The position numbers were made by a program, and so were the translations under genes. A stretch of DNA of 64,000 nt, taken from assembly GCA_951394045.1 (NCBI GenBank), contig OX595987.1:1178001-1242000 (forward strand). Direction: 5' to 3'. Positions 31,837 through 42,726 of this stretch are shown here, in pieces; within the stretch, counting starts at the first letter, position 1; every line of letters starts with the position of its first letter. The notes under the pieces are model-generated. The model was given only the letters and a program-made list of their open reading frames with translations, was not told where the DNA came from and did not search any database. This stretch comes from Nitzschia sp. DOCU1. Its lineage: Eukaryota > Bacillariophyta > Bacillariophyceae > Bacillariales > Bacillariaceae.

Positions 31837-32391
31837 CTATTCTTTCCTCAAACTTTCCATGAACTTTCGCAAGCCTTCCAAATCGTCAGACTGTGAACTG
31901 CACAAGCCCCGACACACGCTTTCATCATAGACCATATTTGTCTTCGTGTTAGCAGTCTGAGAAATGTCATCGACAACATTACTGAGCGAATTTACAATTT
32001 CGTCGGACGAATTCACCGCCACTACGATGCTGAGGATGACTCCCAGGAACGCAATCACAGCGGCGGGCACCAATACGATCAAACTTCCATCGACTGGCAC
32101 TTCACCAAAGATTGGAATATTCCGTGTCGGTCCATTCGCAGTTTCCGGATCCATTCTTGTCAAGCTGGCCATCAAAGGATCCAACCGCTTTTGTGGGACG
32201 GGTGGGGGCGATGGAGGCGGCGGTGGAGGAGGAGTGTAACCAGTCTCTCCCGAGTCATCGTTACTCGATCGCAGTACCAAAGTGGTCCCAATAGATTGAA
32301 GACGTAAATCACGAGATACAGGGTGGAACGCCAAACAGCTAGTTGTTTGAAGTAGCATCACCCCTGAAGCAAACGCTGAAAATAATTTCAT
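31837..32391 (-). CDS. Small plastid-type membrane protein, unknown
   Basis: A single exon of 184 residues. Signal peptide (VMLLQTTSC) followed by LAF-HPVSR, an ASAF-like plastid import motif. Then come a polyproline run (near residues 53-67), a conserved-looking patch NIPIFGEVPVDGSLIVLVP, one membrane helix (LVPAAVIAFLGVILSIVVAV, about residues 107-127) and a soluble C-terminus with two cysteines (CRGLCSS) and a charged tail. The layout suggests a thylakoid or envelope protein with one span. I do not recognise the family. It is convergent with BiP and divergent from the aldo/keto reductase. Confidence 0.65.
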   Translation of the reverse strand: MKLFSAFASGVMLLQTTSCLAFHPVSRDLRLQSIGTTLVLRSSNDDSGETGYTPPPPPPPSPPPVPQKRLDPLMASLTRMDPETANGPTRNIPIFGEVPVDGSLIVLVPAAVIAFLGVILSIVVAVNSSDEIVNSLSNVVDDISQTANTKTNMVYDESVCRGLCSSQSDDLEGLRKFMESLRKE

Positions 32392-32954
32392 TCTGCTATC
32401 GAGGAAGTTGCAGGGACGTCAATTAAGATGGAAAATTCGTGTTTTCCGAAAGAGCTGCAAGGGTGGTACCAAGACTTTCCTCGAAGCAGTAAAGCAAGTG
32501 CAACGCTTCGACGATGAGCAGGAATGCAATCGGTGTCACTGCAAAAGGTAGAAGAACCCTTCGATCTTTGGTCTCTGTGAAAGCGTATCGCGGAGATCCG
32601 ATGGATGGGCATACGAGCCCCTCAACCTCGTCACGCTCGAGCATCACCCGCCCCCAAACCCGCGCGGCCGTTCATTACGGTCGGTGCTGTACGTCAACGG
32701 GACGAAAAGGCATATCTTTCTTGGTGGAACCCGGAAACCAAGCGCGCATGTGACGTCAGTAACCAATCCTCCATGGAAATCAGTGAGGTGATGCCGCCGA
32801 CCGTCCGTTGCCTTCTCGTTGTTTTGATGCCTGCCCTCCGAGGATGTCTTCAACCGATCAATCCGATGTCACCCCCTCCATGGGAAAGCAAACGAAGCAC
32901 AATCCATCATTTTGCATCGGCGATACTTTCTTTCAACACTTTAAAGTCTCGGCA
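32392..32954. other. Divergent promoter between two plastid-type genes
   Basis: About 560 bp containing TGACGTCA at 32751 followed within a few bases by CCAAT (32763). The overlapping short frames on both strands are not supported. Confidence 0.5.
32751..32758. promoter_or_regulatory. TGACGTCA palindrome with adjacent CCAAT
   Basis: A perfect palindrome 197 bp upstream of the aldo/keto reductase ATG and 360 bp upstream of the divergent membrane-protein ATG, with CCAAT just downstream. Confidence 0.45.
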
Positions 32955-34479
32955 ATGAAGGTTCAACTCGTGGGGCTACTGGCCTCGTCTATTTTGTCGA
33001 GGCAGGGTGAAGCATTTCTGCCACTCTCGCGAAGCCTACAAGTGGCTCGGCCACTTTACTCTTCTACGGACGACGATGAGCTGGCCAAGCTGATTGGGAA
33101 ACGCAGTCAGATCAAGAGAAAAAAGAAAGAAGAGGGGCCAAGGAACGAAGAATTGTTGGACCAAGATTTGCTCGAGTCCGTCGACACTTCCTCCCTGGAT
33201 CTTGACAACATGCCTGACTTCCAGACTAAGCGGGTCAAACGCACGCCAAAGAAAGAGGACGAAGATCAGGAGAAATCTGCAGCACCAGTCTCGAACGAAC
33301 CAACCTGGGTGGACTACTGCGCCGACCACCAGGATGAGAATGAGTTTCACATTCCGAATCGCATGGGCATCTCAACCAAGAACTGGGGTGATGTCAGTGC
33401 AGGCTTTGTACCCTCGGGAAAGCTTTCAAAACAGCAGCTTCGCGAAGGAAAATTCGTCCCTGGCGATTTGCAGGTTGCTTACAATAGCTTGATTGACAAC
33501 GGTATCTTACTGTTTGAAACGTCTCCAGAATATGGCAGCGCCATGGCCAGCAAGAAACTTTCGGCCGAGGATATTATCCAGCGATGCATCCAAGAATACG
33601 ACAGCAGCGATACTTCCCCACTTCTTGTTGGGACATATGCCAATAAAATCTGGCAACGTGGGGCAAAAGGAGTAACAGATATGCTTTCGAAATCTTGTGA
33701 TCGAATGGAAGTGTCGGGCCTTGAAGTTTACCAAATCAAGAGCCTTGGTTGGCTGCCATCAGGTGGCTTGGTCAAGGGAATGACGGAAGCTGTTGTTGAC
33801 TCGGGCACAGTGAATTATGTAGGATTGAAGAACGTATCACCGATTCGCCTGAGACGCATGGCCAGCAAATTTGATGCTGAGGGCATCCAATTGACTACCA
33901 ACTCGTTCGATTTTTCTTTGACGAATCGCAAGAATGAAAAGTGGATAAAATACTGCAAGACGCTTGGTGTGATTCCGTTGATCAGTGATCCGCTGGGAGG
34001 GGGGCTGGCGTCAGGGCAGTACACGGCATCGAATCCGAGTGGAGGCGTGGCTGGTCCAGCTAAGTTTTCATTCTCGACGCTCGAGAAGCTGCAGCCGCTA
34101 CATAGTGTGTTGGAAACTGTCTCAGAGCGGGTCAAGACGAGAGTTACAAGAGAGTTGCGAGACTTGAAGGAAAGAACACGCGGACGATACGGCGCACCAG
34201 AGGTAAGAATTCTTTGATAGCTAGTGTGATCTACATTCTTTATCCGTGCTCGTTCTCAGTCGAATGCCCCCGTCGCCATCGCTATCACCACAGCCAAAAA
34301 TCAACACTGATATCACCACGACGCAGGTGGCTCTCAACTACGTCGTTGCCAAAGGGGGCGTTCCGCTCGTGGAAGTGAATAGTCCGAAACAAGCGGAAGA
34401 CGTCATTGGCTGTTTAGGCTGGGCCCTTGCCGACGATGAAGTTAGCATGTTGGATGCAGCTGCCGACCTTTGCAAGTAG
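32955..34479 (+). CDS. Aldo/keto reductase, plastid-targeted
   Basis: Two exons: 32955-34202 and 34294-34479, giving 477 residues. The start at 32955 opens a signal peptide (VQLVGLLASSIL) with GEAF-LPLSR, an ASAF-like motif. A charged linker follows to about residue 115, then the aldo/keto reductase barrel: LIDNGILLFETSPEYGSAMA (the DTAxxYG region, with Glu and Tyr), VGTYANKIW, GLEVYQIKSLGW, NYVGLKNVS, TTNSFDFSLTNR, IPLISDPLGGG, and in the second exon QVALNYVVAKGGVPLVEVNS with LGWALADDEV. NAD(P)H-dependent reduction of carbonyls is the family activity; the substrate is unknown. The intron is 91 nt, phase 0. Confidence 0.88.
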
Positions 34480-34500
34480 AGTGTTGTCGAAAGCCGTAAA

Positions 34501-34698
34501 CTAAGTTTTCTGAAAAAATAGCGGATGACGCCTGATGCATTTGATCAGCCGATCCGTCTCACTAGGACAACTTTGCATCTTGTGTTTTTCGTTGGAAACT
34601 TGTTTGCGTCGTGCACAATTCTCCAGCAACAGGAATTCCTCCTGACATGGTCCATTGGCTAGTTTGTTGTCCACCTGTTCCGCCATGATATTGTTCAA
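34501..34698 (-). CDS. Small twin-CX9C protein
   Basis: 65 residues from the ATG at 34698, or 61 from the ATG at 34686. It contains exactly two CX9C motifs, CQEEFLLLENC and CPSETDRLIKC, separated by 17 residues and followed by the charged tail IRRHPLFFQ. Twin CX9C proteins form a helical hairpin with two disulfides and are imported by the Mia40 relay into the mitochondrial intermembrane space, where many assist cytochrome oxidase or membrane organisation. The closing ETDxLxxCxRRHP resembles small fungal and plant members of this group. Its stop codon lies 22 bp from that of the convergent aldo/keto reductase. The exact relative is not assigned. Confidence 0.72.
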   Translation of the reverse strand: MNNIMAEQVDNKLANGPCQEEFLLLENCARRKQVSNEKHKMQSCPSETDRLIKCIRRHPLFFQKT

Positions 34699-35366
34699 CT
34701 TTGGAAAGGACCTCTCGTGGGTGAAGCAAACTAGTACGATGCGACCTTCAATGTTTTATTCCTTCTTGACAATATTTGTCGTCTCATGGCGTCTTTCTCT
34801 CCGCCTTCATGGCTGTTGTCTGAACTGATGACGGATGTATGCTTTTCTTTAAATCCGTCCGCGGAGGAGCGCGCCCCTTGCTTGGCAGCAATATTTGAGT
34901 CAGAGAAGTCGGTTTTCCGTCATTCTCCCTCCGAAATTCGCACCGCCACAGTCTCCGCGAAGCGGCATCATCTAACGCTCATAACCTATTAAAGAATTTG
35001 GGGTGGGAAACGGGCGAAACACACACCCGGGGGCGTGCCACCATTGCGCGTGCACCACTTTCCGCCAGCCAAAACCCCGTCTCCATCCGATACCTTTCTC
35101 CTAAGATTATGTGGCCCTTGTGCATTGGATGAAAGGGTGATATTCTATTTCTGCATTGCAACCCTTACGGCAATACTGCTGCTTGTGTGACAACATCGGA
35201 GTCAATAAAGCGCCTTTCGTCAGTCGAAGCAACGGATGAAAAGTAGGTTATTGTTATCCATAGGCCCATAGCGAATTACTCAAAGTTCCGTTGCGAACAA
35301 AGTTCTGGACGCTGCAACCAAAGCCCCCAAAAAGATTGCCCAAGCGCCCCAATCAGAACAACAAGG
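34699..35366. other. Divergent promoter between the CX9C gene and the kinase
   Basis: About 670 bp. Several short frames exist on both strands without support. Nothing else is recognised. Confidence 0.5.
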
Positions 35367-36843
35367 ATGGGCGGCGGACAAAGCTCATTAATACGGGATG
35401 GGTCAGATGCCTCCAATCACGGAAACTGTCTGCCCTGCTTACCTTTCAAACCCAATTTTCCACAAGCTAATAATGATCCGATCGGCTCGCCTTTGCCCGA
35501 CACTCCTATTCACGCAAAGCGTAAACAACACGCGGTGCAAGACGCTCTTCGTGAAGAAAATCTATTGAAAACGCAGGTGTTCTCTTCCAAGTATGGGGGT
35601 CTCGAAAAAGAAGTGGAAGATCTGGATCAAGAAAATGGAAATGTAGCCGTAATTCACGAAGGAAAGGTAAGAATCAGCCCCACCGGCGAACGGAGGATTT
35701 CCCTCCATCGTAAATCTTACATTCATCGTGTTGATTGTGCATAGGACGCGGAATCTTTGCTTCATGCTAAATATCAATTGATGGAAGTGCTTGGGGTTGG
35801 ATCCACATCTACATGCCATCGCTGTCTCAATAAGAAAACCGATTTACACTTTGCCTGTAAGGTTATCGACAAACGCCTGATCGAAGACCGCTTCCAGGGA
35901 ATGATGGAGCAGTTTCACACCGAGATCGCAGCACTTCGTTCCTTGCAACACCCGAATATTATTCAGCTGTATGACGTCTACGTCACAGACGAGAAGATTT
36001 TCATTGTCATGGAACTCATGGAAGGGGGAGAATTGTTTGACTACGTAGTGCAAAAGGGAACATTGACTGAGGATGAAGCAGCGAGAATCGTTCACAGCGT
36101 CACCAGTGCGTTAGTTTACATGCATTCAAAGAATATTGTCCATCGAGACTTGAAACCGGAAAATCTGCTACTTCGGCGACGTCCCAGACACGCGGGTGAC
36201 AATGTAGAAGTTAAGATCATCGACTTCGGTCTCTCAAAGGTACGTTCGGCTTTGCCCGACATCGGGACTTTTAGTGAACGATACTCAACTCAAAATCTTG
36301 TTTGCAACGAAACAGTGCATGGAGGAACCTGTGGCAAGGAGTTTCTTGGGCACAAGAGGCTACCTAGCCCCGGAGATGTTACAGCGCCGAGATTATACGA
36401 AGGCGGTGGACACGTGGGCGTTAGGTGTCATTGTATTTGTGTTGCTTTGCGGGTGTCTTCCCTTTGATGACGATTCACAGACCGTACCAAGCGATGAGTT
36501 GGTCCGGGCAAAGTTTGTGTTGAGATTCCCACGGTGGGCGAAAAACCTGTCAGCGTCGGCGAAGGATTTGCTCTCGCACCTGCTCGATGTTAATCCCTCC
36601 AACCGCTACACGGCCGAGCAAGCCTTGGAGCATCCTTGGGTGAAAGGGCAAACTGCACCAAAAGGCAGTCTGCTTGCATCTCCAGGTCGTATCAAGAACA
36701 GCCCCGCGCTTCGAGCCAAAGCAAACAGAACTCCGAATGGACGGCAGAATGGGAAGTATTATCCGCCAAATCGAGGCCAGCAAGGAAAAAACAATCCAGT
36801 CTCTCCCACACAACGCGTACTCGTGCGCAAAACAAGCATCTGA
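35367..36843 (+). CDS. CaMK-type Ser/Thr protein kinase with N-myristoylation-like start
   Basis: Three exons: 35367-35666, 35745-36239 and 36316-36843, giving 440 residues. MGGGQSS at the start fits N-myristoylation, so membrane attachment is inferred. The kinase domain spans about residues 108-385: nucleotide loop GVGSTSTC, catalytic lysine in FACKVIDK, HRDLKPENLLL, DFGLSK, then after intron 2 GTRGYLAPEM and DTWALGVIVFVLLCG. All catalytic residues are present. The type is Ca2+/calmodulin kinase-like (CaMK/CDPK); no EF hands are visible, and the short basic C-terminus (GRIKNSPALRAKANR) could bind calmodulin but is not a clear motif. Confidence 0.9.
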
Positions 36844-37031
36844 GTTGTCGACGCATTCATTTTTCCGTTTGAGTGCGTACGTTTTATCAATGCCGCACTA
36901 CCGGTAGATTCTGGGAGGGCGGCTGATAGCAGCTGATATTAGAGGCTTTTTCCGATTCCATTTTTTCGCCGTTGGAGCTCTACCACTAAGAATACTAACA
37001 AACTTCATCGATTTTGACGAAAACTATTTTT

Positions 37032-38819
37032 CTAAAAGTCGAAGATCTCTTCATGTACATCAAAAGTGACACCACGTGCCTCGGTGACCCCTCGGCTGTG
37101 CTTCCGGCATACTTCTTTCAAGTCTGCTATCAAGACATCTGGCCCGCATCCAAATACGGCCACATGAGAAACTTTTCGCTTGAGCGCCTTTTCCTTCATG
37201 TCGGCAACAATCTTGTCGAGGTCTGGGCGTCCGAAGAAGATGTTTCGACCATCACTGAGGCATACTGGTGCCCCCGGAGACGATCTGGTCAAGAAAATGT
37301 CCGTTTCAACTACCGCCGGTTTCACCGGTTGATACTGCATTTCCAATGATTCCAGAGCTGAAGACGAAAGCATGTGCATGGTCGCTGTTCGCAAGTCCGC
37401 AGAAGACCCGTTAAGTCGGGAGTCACTGGGTGGGACTTCCAAAGGTTCCATCACGTCAAGAAACTCCAGGTCTCGCACAGTCCAAACAAAGCGAAGATGT
37501 TTCAACTTCCGCCCACCCTTGAAATCATGAATGAGTGACTTTGCGATGCTACTGCAATTAGTGACTCCGATCCCCCCACTAACCAAGAGTACCATTTTGT
37601 ATCGTTGGTCATCGTCAATATCCACCGACAAGCTTCCATACGGCCCCTCTAGGAGAATGACTACTTCCTGTTTCAGCTTCGCGAGCTCCAAGAGCCGTTT
37701 GGACCAGTCTCCGCGGGCCCGTACATGCAAGGTCACTTCTTCTTCATGAGGGGCTGACGAGATACTTATCGGGTGAAACTCGAGAACTCCAAGATCTCTA
37801 ACTGCAATCTGAACGAATTGGCCGCAGTTATAAGAGAAGCTGGCAGTTTTGGGGAACGTGATTCGCACGACGTCATCGTGAACAATTGCCAGGGTGGCCC
37901 AGTGGGGGTAGCGGCAAGCTGCCATCACAAGGTATCGGGTCAATAGGTCTATAACCCACCACGCCCCAACCGCCAGAATCGACGTAACCTCGTGCATCGT
38001 CGCAAAGACTATAGTGCACACAGCAGCCAGAATATGAACCAACAACCACAAGTTGAAGGCGTTACGACGCAGCCATGGGAATATGCTTGTCAGGACAAGC
38101 GTCGCCATGGCTATGGCCAGAAGAGTTCCTGAGGTGTTATAATCATCATCAAAAAGGAACTTGCCCAGGTTGGGGTCCGTTCCTAGCAATCCATGTTGGG
38201 AGCTTCCCCCATCGCCTGAGTTAAAGCCCTCATCACTTGAGTCAAGACGCCTATTGCCTGTGTCCTGTTCGCTGCTTTCACCACTTCCATACGCATATGC
38301 TACGTATCCATGGAAGCACGAAAGGGTGACTGTTACCAGTGCGGACAAGTTGTGATATGGAAGCATGCGCTCGAAGGGAATACCAAACAAAAACGCGAAT
38401 ATAGAGTTGGTCTTGTTCGCAGTTAAGAATGTTGCATACATGGCATATGACGCGTAGTTTCCTGAACGAACAATGTCTGGCGAAACAAAAGTGAAATAGT
38501 ACCCTCCCAGGAAAATGATCATTAGAGGCACCGCCAACAGGACTCCACCAAGGGTCAGGAAAACAAGATCTCGCAGAACTGGAAGATCAACACGGGGGCA
38601 AAAGCTTGGGAGGAGGCGAATCTGAAAAGGGCGAGATAGTTGCGACCGTATCGAGAAAACTAGCTGCAATAGAGGGCGTAGTAGAGGGAGCAATGGTTCG
38701 ACAACAATGTGAAACCACGGCGTGTCCAACGACGCACCAAAATATGGTCGGAAGCTCTTTGGCTTTGCTGCACTCCTGGGATCCTTGAAATCATCTTCCT
38801 CGGGAGGTGGGCAACGCAT
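37032..38819 (-). CDS. Ferric reductase / NADPH oxidase family membrane protein
   Basis: A single exon of 595 residues. Multiple hydrophobic helices from about residue 80 form the ferric-reductase transmembrane domain, with paired histidines for two hemes in PYHNLSALVTVTLSCFHG and WLLVHILAAVCTIVFATMHE; a Ser/Gly/Asp-rich loop of about 50 residues interrupts them. The soluble half has the FAD-binding HPISISSAP (the HPFT/S motif), a phosphate-binding LLEGPYG, the NADPH-binding VSGGIGVTN, a CGPD motif, and the characteristic C-terminus FDVHEEIFDF. It moves electrons from NADPH across the membrane to Fe3+ or O2; the two activities cannot be separated by sequence alone. No EF hand is seen, favouring the FRE type. 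Confidence 0.9.
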   Translation of the reverse strand: MRCPPPEEDDFKDPRSAAKPKSFRPYFGASLDTPWFHIVVEPLLPLLRPLLQLVFSIRSQLSRPFQIRLLPSFCPRVDLPVLRDLVFLTLGGVLLAVPLMIIFLGGYYFTFVSPDIVRSGNYASYAMYATFLTANKTNSIFAFLFGIPFERMLPYHNLSALVTVTLSCFHGYVAYAYGSGESSEQDTGNRRLDSSDEGFNSGDGGSSQHGLLGTDPNLGKFLFDDDYNTSGTLLAIAMATLVLTSIFPWLRRNAFNLWLLVHILAAVCTIVFATMHEVTSILAVGAWWVIDLLTRYLVMAACRYPHWATLAIVHDDVVRITFPKTASFSYNCGQFVQIAVRDLGVLEFHPISISSAPHEEEVTLHVRARGDWSKRLLELAKLKQEVVILLEGPYGSLSVDIDDDQRYKMVLLVSGGIGVTNCSSIAKSLIHDFKGGRKLKHLRFVWTVRDLEFLDVMEPLEVPPSDSRLNGSSADLRTATMHMLSSSALESLEMQYQPVKPAVVETDIFLTRSSPGAPVCLSDGRNIFFGRPDLDKIVADMKEKALKRKVSHVAVFGCGPDVLIADLKEVCRKHSRGVTEARGVTFDVHEEIFDF

Positions 38820-39057
38820 AATTGTAAATGTTAGCAGAGCGACTGTCTGGATACTTTAGTGGTTTCCGAAAATTTGTGAGATAACTTTTATAATGTAAGA
38901 GATTGAATCGGCAATGCTCTGAACCCGGAACGGTGACAACACGAATGAAATGGAGTCCCAGTTTCTCGACCTATCGTAATCTAAACACCTGCGATTGGAC
39001 CTACAGACTTTCGCTGGTGCGCACCATTGATAAAGCTTCGCGTTGATTTTATGCGGA

Positions 39058-39654
39058 CTATTTTCCAGGCGTATATGAGTTACTTAACAAACAATAAAGT
39101 CGTCTGAGATAGACATGCCGGGTGACGGAACCTGCGCCGCCAACACTACGTATTTTTCGAAAGTACGTGATAACCATTATCCATTGCAGCCAATAAATGT
39201 CGACCGGGAAGTGGTCGTGCCAAATAATCAAATGCCGAAGATATGAGTAAATCGGATAGGCAGAGACAATAGTATTGGGTCGGGGGAGAAGCAAAATGAG
39301 AAGAACTCCTCCAGTCGCGAGCACCACGCAGACAATAATTCCCCCGACAACAATCTGGGCTACTATTTTGAATCGTATCATACCATAATCTTGCTCGCAT
39401 TGGCTTGAAACCACTAATACTAGTAGGAGCAGTAAAGGAGGAGGAGGAGCCGCGTTTGCTTGTTGGAGCCCCGCGGCCGCCACCGCGAACAGTTTTGGCA
39501 TAGTTGTCGACGAGAGACACGCGCTGGTCGAAAGCTGTGCTCTGATGCTACTGGCCCACCTAATGCATGGCACCGTACACTCTTGTAATTGGATCGTAGT
39601 CGGGGTAATGAACGGCACGCGATTCCGTCGAATAGGATGATCCCTTCGATCCAT
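39058..39654 (-). CDS. Possible small membrane protein
   Basis: An open frame of 198 codons with a hydrophobic run (IVAQIVVGGIIVCVVLATGG and onward) that would form one or two membrane spans, followed by Tyr/His/Trp-rich and basic sequence. An overlapping frame (39146-39520) starts with MSLVDNYAKTVRGGGRG and could be the true first exon, joined by an unseen intron to the hydrophobic part. No family is recognised. It could be non-coding. Confidence 0.3.
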   Translation of the reverse strand: MDRRDHPIRRNRVPFITPTTIQLQECTVPCIRWASSIRAQLSTSACLSSTTMPKLFAVAAAGLQQANAAPPPPLLLLLVLVVSSQCEQDYGMIRFKIVAQIVVGGIIVCVVLATGGVLLILLLPRPNTIVSAYPIYSYLRHLIIWHDHFPVDIYWLQWIMVITYFRKIRSVGGAGSVTRHVYLRRLYCLLSNSYTPGK

Positions 39655-40373
39655 TCGATCGGACGATGCCTACTGGAGAAGAAGCGGACAGACGAATGAC
39701 CGTCGCCGTGTCAGGGCAGAGGACGCAAGTGCAACTAACTTCGACGGTTAGTATGGAAGGGGTGACGTAGGATTCCGGAAGATTGGGAGTCAACGTCAGG
39801 GATAAATTGGACGGTCATCGGGGGCGGCCATCCATGGGATAACCGGGGCTACGGGGAATGGGGGACCTGCAAGCGTAGTATCACAATATCTCTAACAAGT
39901 ATAGTCGTGCTACTATTACTGTGGGAGATTGCCCTTTGACCGGGGCTTAGAGCTAGATCTACTTTGTTACGGGGGTAAAGAGGCACCTGCTGCTGTAGTT
40001 CGTCCGTCGACATTTGTTTATAGTGGTGCTGATGCTGGGACGATTACTTGCCGCTAATTTACTACTGCGTACAAGTAGTAGCTATTTCCTATTGCGGGAA
40101 TAGATAGCAAAGAGCTACAAAAGCGAATGCCAATCAATTGGCTCGAGTGATCAAATTAGTCAACCGATTGAGACTGAGAGGAACGGTGGGCTGGACAGAC
40201 ACCACGGGTGGGCGGGCTACCAAGCGCCCGCCGTTCACCGAAACGCACCGGCATCGCGTCCAACTCCATTTTTTGGTTCTCGTTGGTTGTGTAGTGTTCC
40301 CAATGATGCAACAAGACGCATTTTGTAGTTTTGCTCGTTACAATCAGTGAGTGGGAGAGAAATCAACGCAATC
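39655..40373. other. Intergenic, ALG3 promoter
   Basis: About 720 bp with TAC/TAG trinucleotide-rich patches near 39910 and 40060-40110. Short frames have no support. Confidence 0.45.
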
Positions 40374-41627
40374 ATGGTATCAACGAAGAAAGGAAATAGC
40401 CCACCTTCTACCTTGGCTGAATCGCTGGGGCGACTTTACGTCCAATTGGCAGAACCTGCATGGGATTATCCATTTGTCGCGACGTTGTTACTGGCCGAAT
40501 TGGCGCTGGGGGCGCTCATTATTCTCAAAGTGCCCTACACCGAAATCGATTGGATCGCTTACATGGAGGAAGTCGACTTTTGGATGGATGGAGAATACGA
40601 CTACCGGAAGATACACGGTAACACGGGTCCCCTGGTGTATCCTGCTGGCTTTCTGTACCTTTTCGGCTTTCTACAGTGGTGGACAGGTCGAGAAATTCCC
40701 CGGGCTCAAGTCATCTTTTTGGGATTTTATCTAGCGACACAGGCTGTGGTTATGGCACTTTATACCATGGTGCTTCGACAAGTTCGGGGATCTGCTACAG
40801 CTTCTACCAAGTCCAGCCACCAGGTTTGGTCGTTTCGCATTGCCGTTGGATGCTTGTGTCTATCCAAGCGATTTCACTCTATTTTCTTGCTTCGCCTCTT
40901 CAATGACGGCCCGACGATGCTAGTTGCTTACATCTCGTTCTGGTGCTTTATGAAGAATAAGTGGGACATTGGTTGCTTTCTCTTTTCGGTGGCTGTCTCT
41001 CTGAAAATGAACGTTCTGCTCTTTGCCCCAGGCCTGCTCTATCTTTTGATCCAAGCCTCGCCGATCCGAACGATTCCCCGCTTGGCGATATGCGGCATTA
41101 CACAGCTGATCCTGGGTGCACCGTTCTTATTGCGGCATCCTGTTTCCTATCTTCGAAAGGCATTTGAATTAGATCGCCAGTTCTTCTTCAAATGGACTGT
41201 CAATTTCAAATTTCTACCAGAAGACGTATTTCTTTCCAAACAATGGGCAGTCCTGCTTCTCGTGACGCATTTGGGTTTGCTCGGTATTTTCACATACCGA
41301 CTGTTCCAGTCGAAACGGTCACTGTCGCCGGAGCATATCCTCTCTACGTTGCTGGTATCGAACTACATTGGCATTTGCTGCGCACGCACATTGCACTACC
41401 AGTTTTACAGCTGGTACTTTTCGGCACTGCCCTTTCTGCTCTGGAGAGCAACCCCGTACCCTCTGCCACTAAAGTTGGCGTTACTGGTGGCCATAGAGTT
41501 GGCGTTCTTGACCTTTCCAGCAACGCCAATGTCGTCGCTAGTACTACAAGCCGCTCACTGGGCTATTTTGATTCCATGCGTCTTTGGTAAGATCCATGTT
41601 CCATCCGGAACGATAAAAGAAGACTAG
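40374..41627 (+). CDS. ALG3: ALG3, dolichol-P-mannose alpha-1,3-mannosyltransferase
   Basis: A single exon of 417 residues from the ATG at 40374; an in-frame ATG lies 27 bp upstream. ALG3 adds the sixth mannose, from dolichol-phosphate-mannose, to Man5GlcNAc2-PP-dolichol inside the ER during N-glycan assembly. The family hallmarks are all visible: PYTEIDWIAYMEEV early in the lumen loop, GNTGPLVYPAGFLY, RLFNDGPTM, WTVNFKFLPEDVFLSK and RTLHYQFYSWYFSALPFLLW, with about ten hydrophobic helices between them. Length matches the family. No KKxx retrieval tail is present; the end is SGTIKED. Confidence 0.95.
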   Translation: MVSTKKGNSPPSTLAESLGRLYVQLAEPAWDYPFVATLLLAELALGALIILKVPYTEIDWIAYMEEVDFWMDGEYDYRKIHGNTGPLVYPAGFLYLFGFLQWWTGREIPRAQVIFLGFYLATQAVVMALYTMVLRQVRGSATASTKSSHQVWSFRIAVGCLCLSKRFHSIFLLRLFNDGPTMLVAYISFWCFMKNKWDIGCFLFSVAVSLKMNVLLFAPGLLYLLIQASPIRTIPRLAICGITQLILGAPFLLRHPVSYLRKAFELDRQFFFKWTVNFKFLPEDVFLSKQWAVLLLVTHLGLLGIFTYRLFQSKRSLSPEHILSTLLVSNYIGICCARTLHYQFYSWYFSALPFLLWRATPYPLPLKLALLVAIELAFLTFPATPMSSLVLQAAHWAILIPCVFGKIHVPSGTIKED

Positions 41628-41686
41628 AATGATAGAAATTCGATCATATTTGAATGACACGATAGATATGTCGTCTGATTTTTTGT

Positions 41687-42726
41687 TTATTCGAAGAAGT
41701 ATGGGTGCTGCATTGCCGTTTTGCAGGCAATTCTTCGATCAGGATCGTAGATTAAAAGTTTGTTGAGCAAATCGGCAGCGTTGTTGCTTCCAAGCGCACT
41801 CATAGGAACGTGATCCGTTATAGGCCTCTCTTTCCACTGAGGAAACTCGGCATTGTAGTGAGGAAGTCGCGTGACCGCTGGCCAAATGTCCGAGGTTGGC
41901 GTTCCCTTGCGCTGAAAGATCTTAAAGATCTGATCAATATCAGATCGTCCGGGGAAGAGCGGCATACCCGTAGCCATTTCTGCAAAGATGCATCCAACAC
42001 TCCATACATCTACAGATGTGGAATAACGATTAGCGCCAAGCAACAATTCTGGCGCACGGTACCACAGAGTGACCACCTCAAAGGTATACGGTCCATTCGG
42101 GATTGCGGATAATCGAGCCAAGCCAAAGTCGGCCAGTTTGACGTGCTTTCCGTCTCCAGTGATCAAAAGATTGTGAGGTTTCAAATCACGATGCAAAATG
42201 CGATAAGTGTGGCAGCAGCCGACGCCAGCAATGATTTGACGCAAGAAACTTTTGACCGTATCTTGTGGCAGTCCCACTCGTTCCGAGATGTCATCGCTCG
42301 TCTGATGCTGGTCCATAAACGTTTTCAGGTCATGGGCTACAAATTCAAACACAAGGTACAAGCCTCCGGGGTGCGCTTGGATAATATCAAACAGTTTAAC
42401 GACATTTGGATGGTCCAACTCTCGCAGCAACGAAATCTCTCGAATCACATTACAAGGCACGCCTCCCTCCGGTGTCGAGTCGGCAAAAGGAATCCTTTTG
42501 ATCGCCACAGTATCTCCAGTATTTTGCTTTGTCCCCTTGTAGACGATACCGTAAGCTCCTTGACCGATCATCTCCGTCCTGCGGAAGAATCAGGCGTAAG
42601 ATTCCAGCGAAAAAGCCTCATGACCACCAGCACAAAAACCTACCGCTCGTATCCTTCGAGTGGGGGCTCATCATCTGCAACATCGCCTCCATTTCGGTGC
42701 TTCTTCTTTTCCTTTTCGTCCGACAT
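41687..42726 (-). CDS. Cyclin-dependent kinase with PCNVIRE helix
   Basis: Two exons: 42726-42644 and 42578-41687, giving 324 residues with one 65-nt intron. The first exon encodes MSDEKEKKKH and a Gly/Asp-rich leader ending EGYER; the kinase begins TEMIGQGAYGIVYKG. Catalytic parts are intact: AIKRI, HRDLKPHN, DFGLARL, and T-loop YTFEVVTLWYRAPELLL with an activating Thr region, then SVDVWSVGCIFAEM. The cyclin-binding helix reads GVPCNVIREISLLREL where CDK1/2 have PSTAIRE, so the fold is CDK-like but the cyclin interface differs. Diatoms are known to have several CDK types with variant helices; which one this is was not determined. The length is normal for a CDK. Confidence 0.92.

Noticed and set aside
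39146..39520. A 124-codon minus-strand frame
   Set aside because: It overlaps the 198-codon frame and may be an exon of the same gene; not listed separately.
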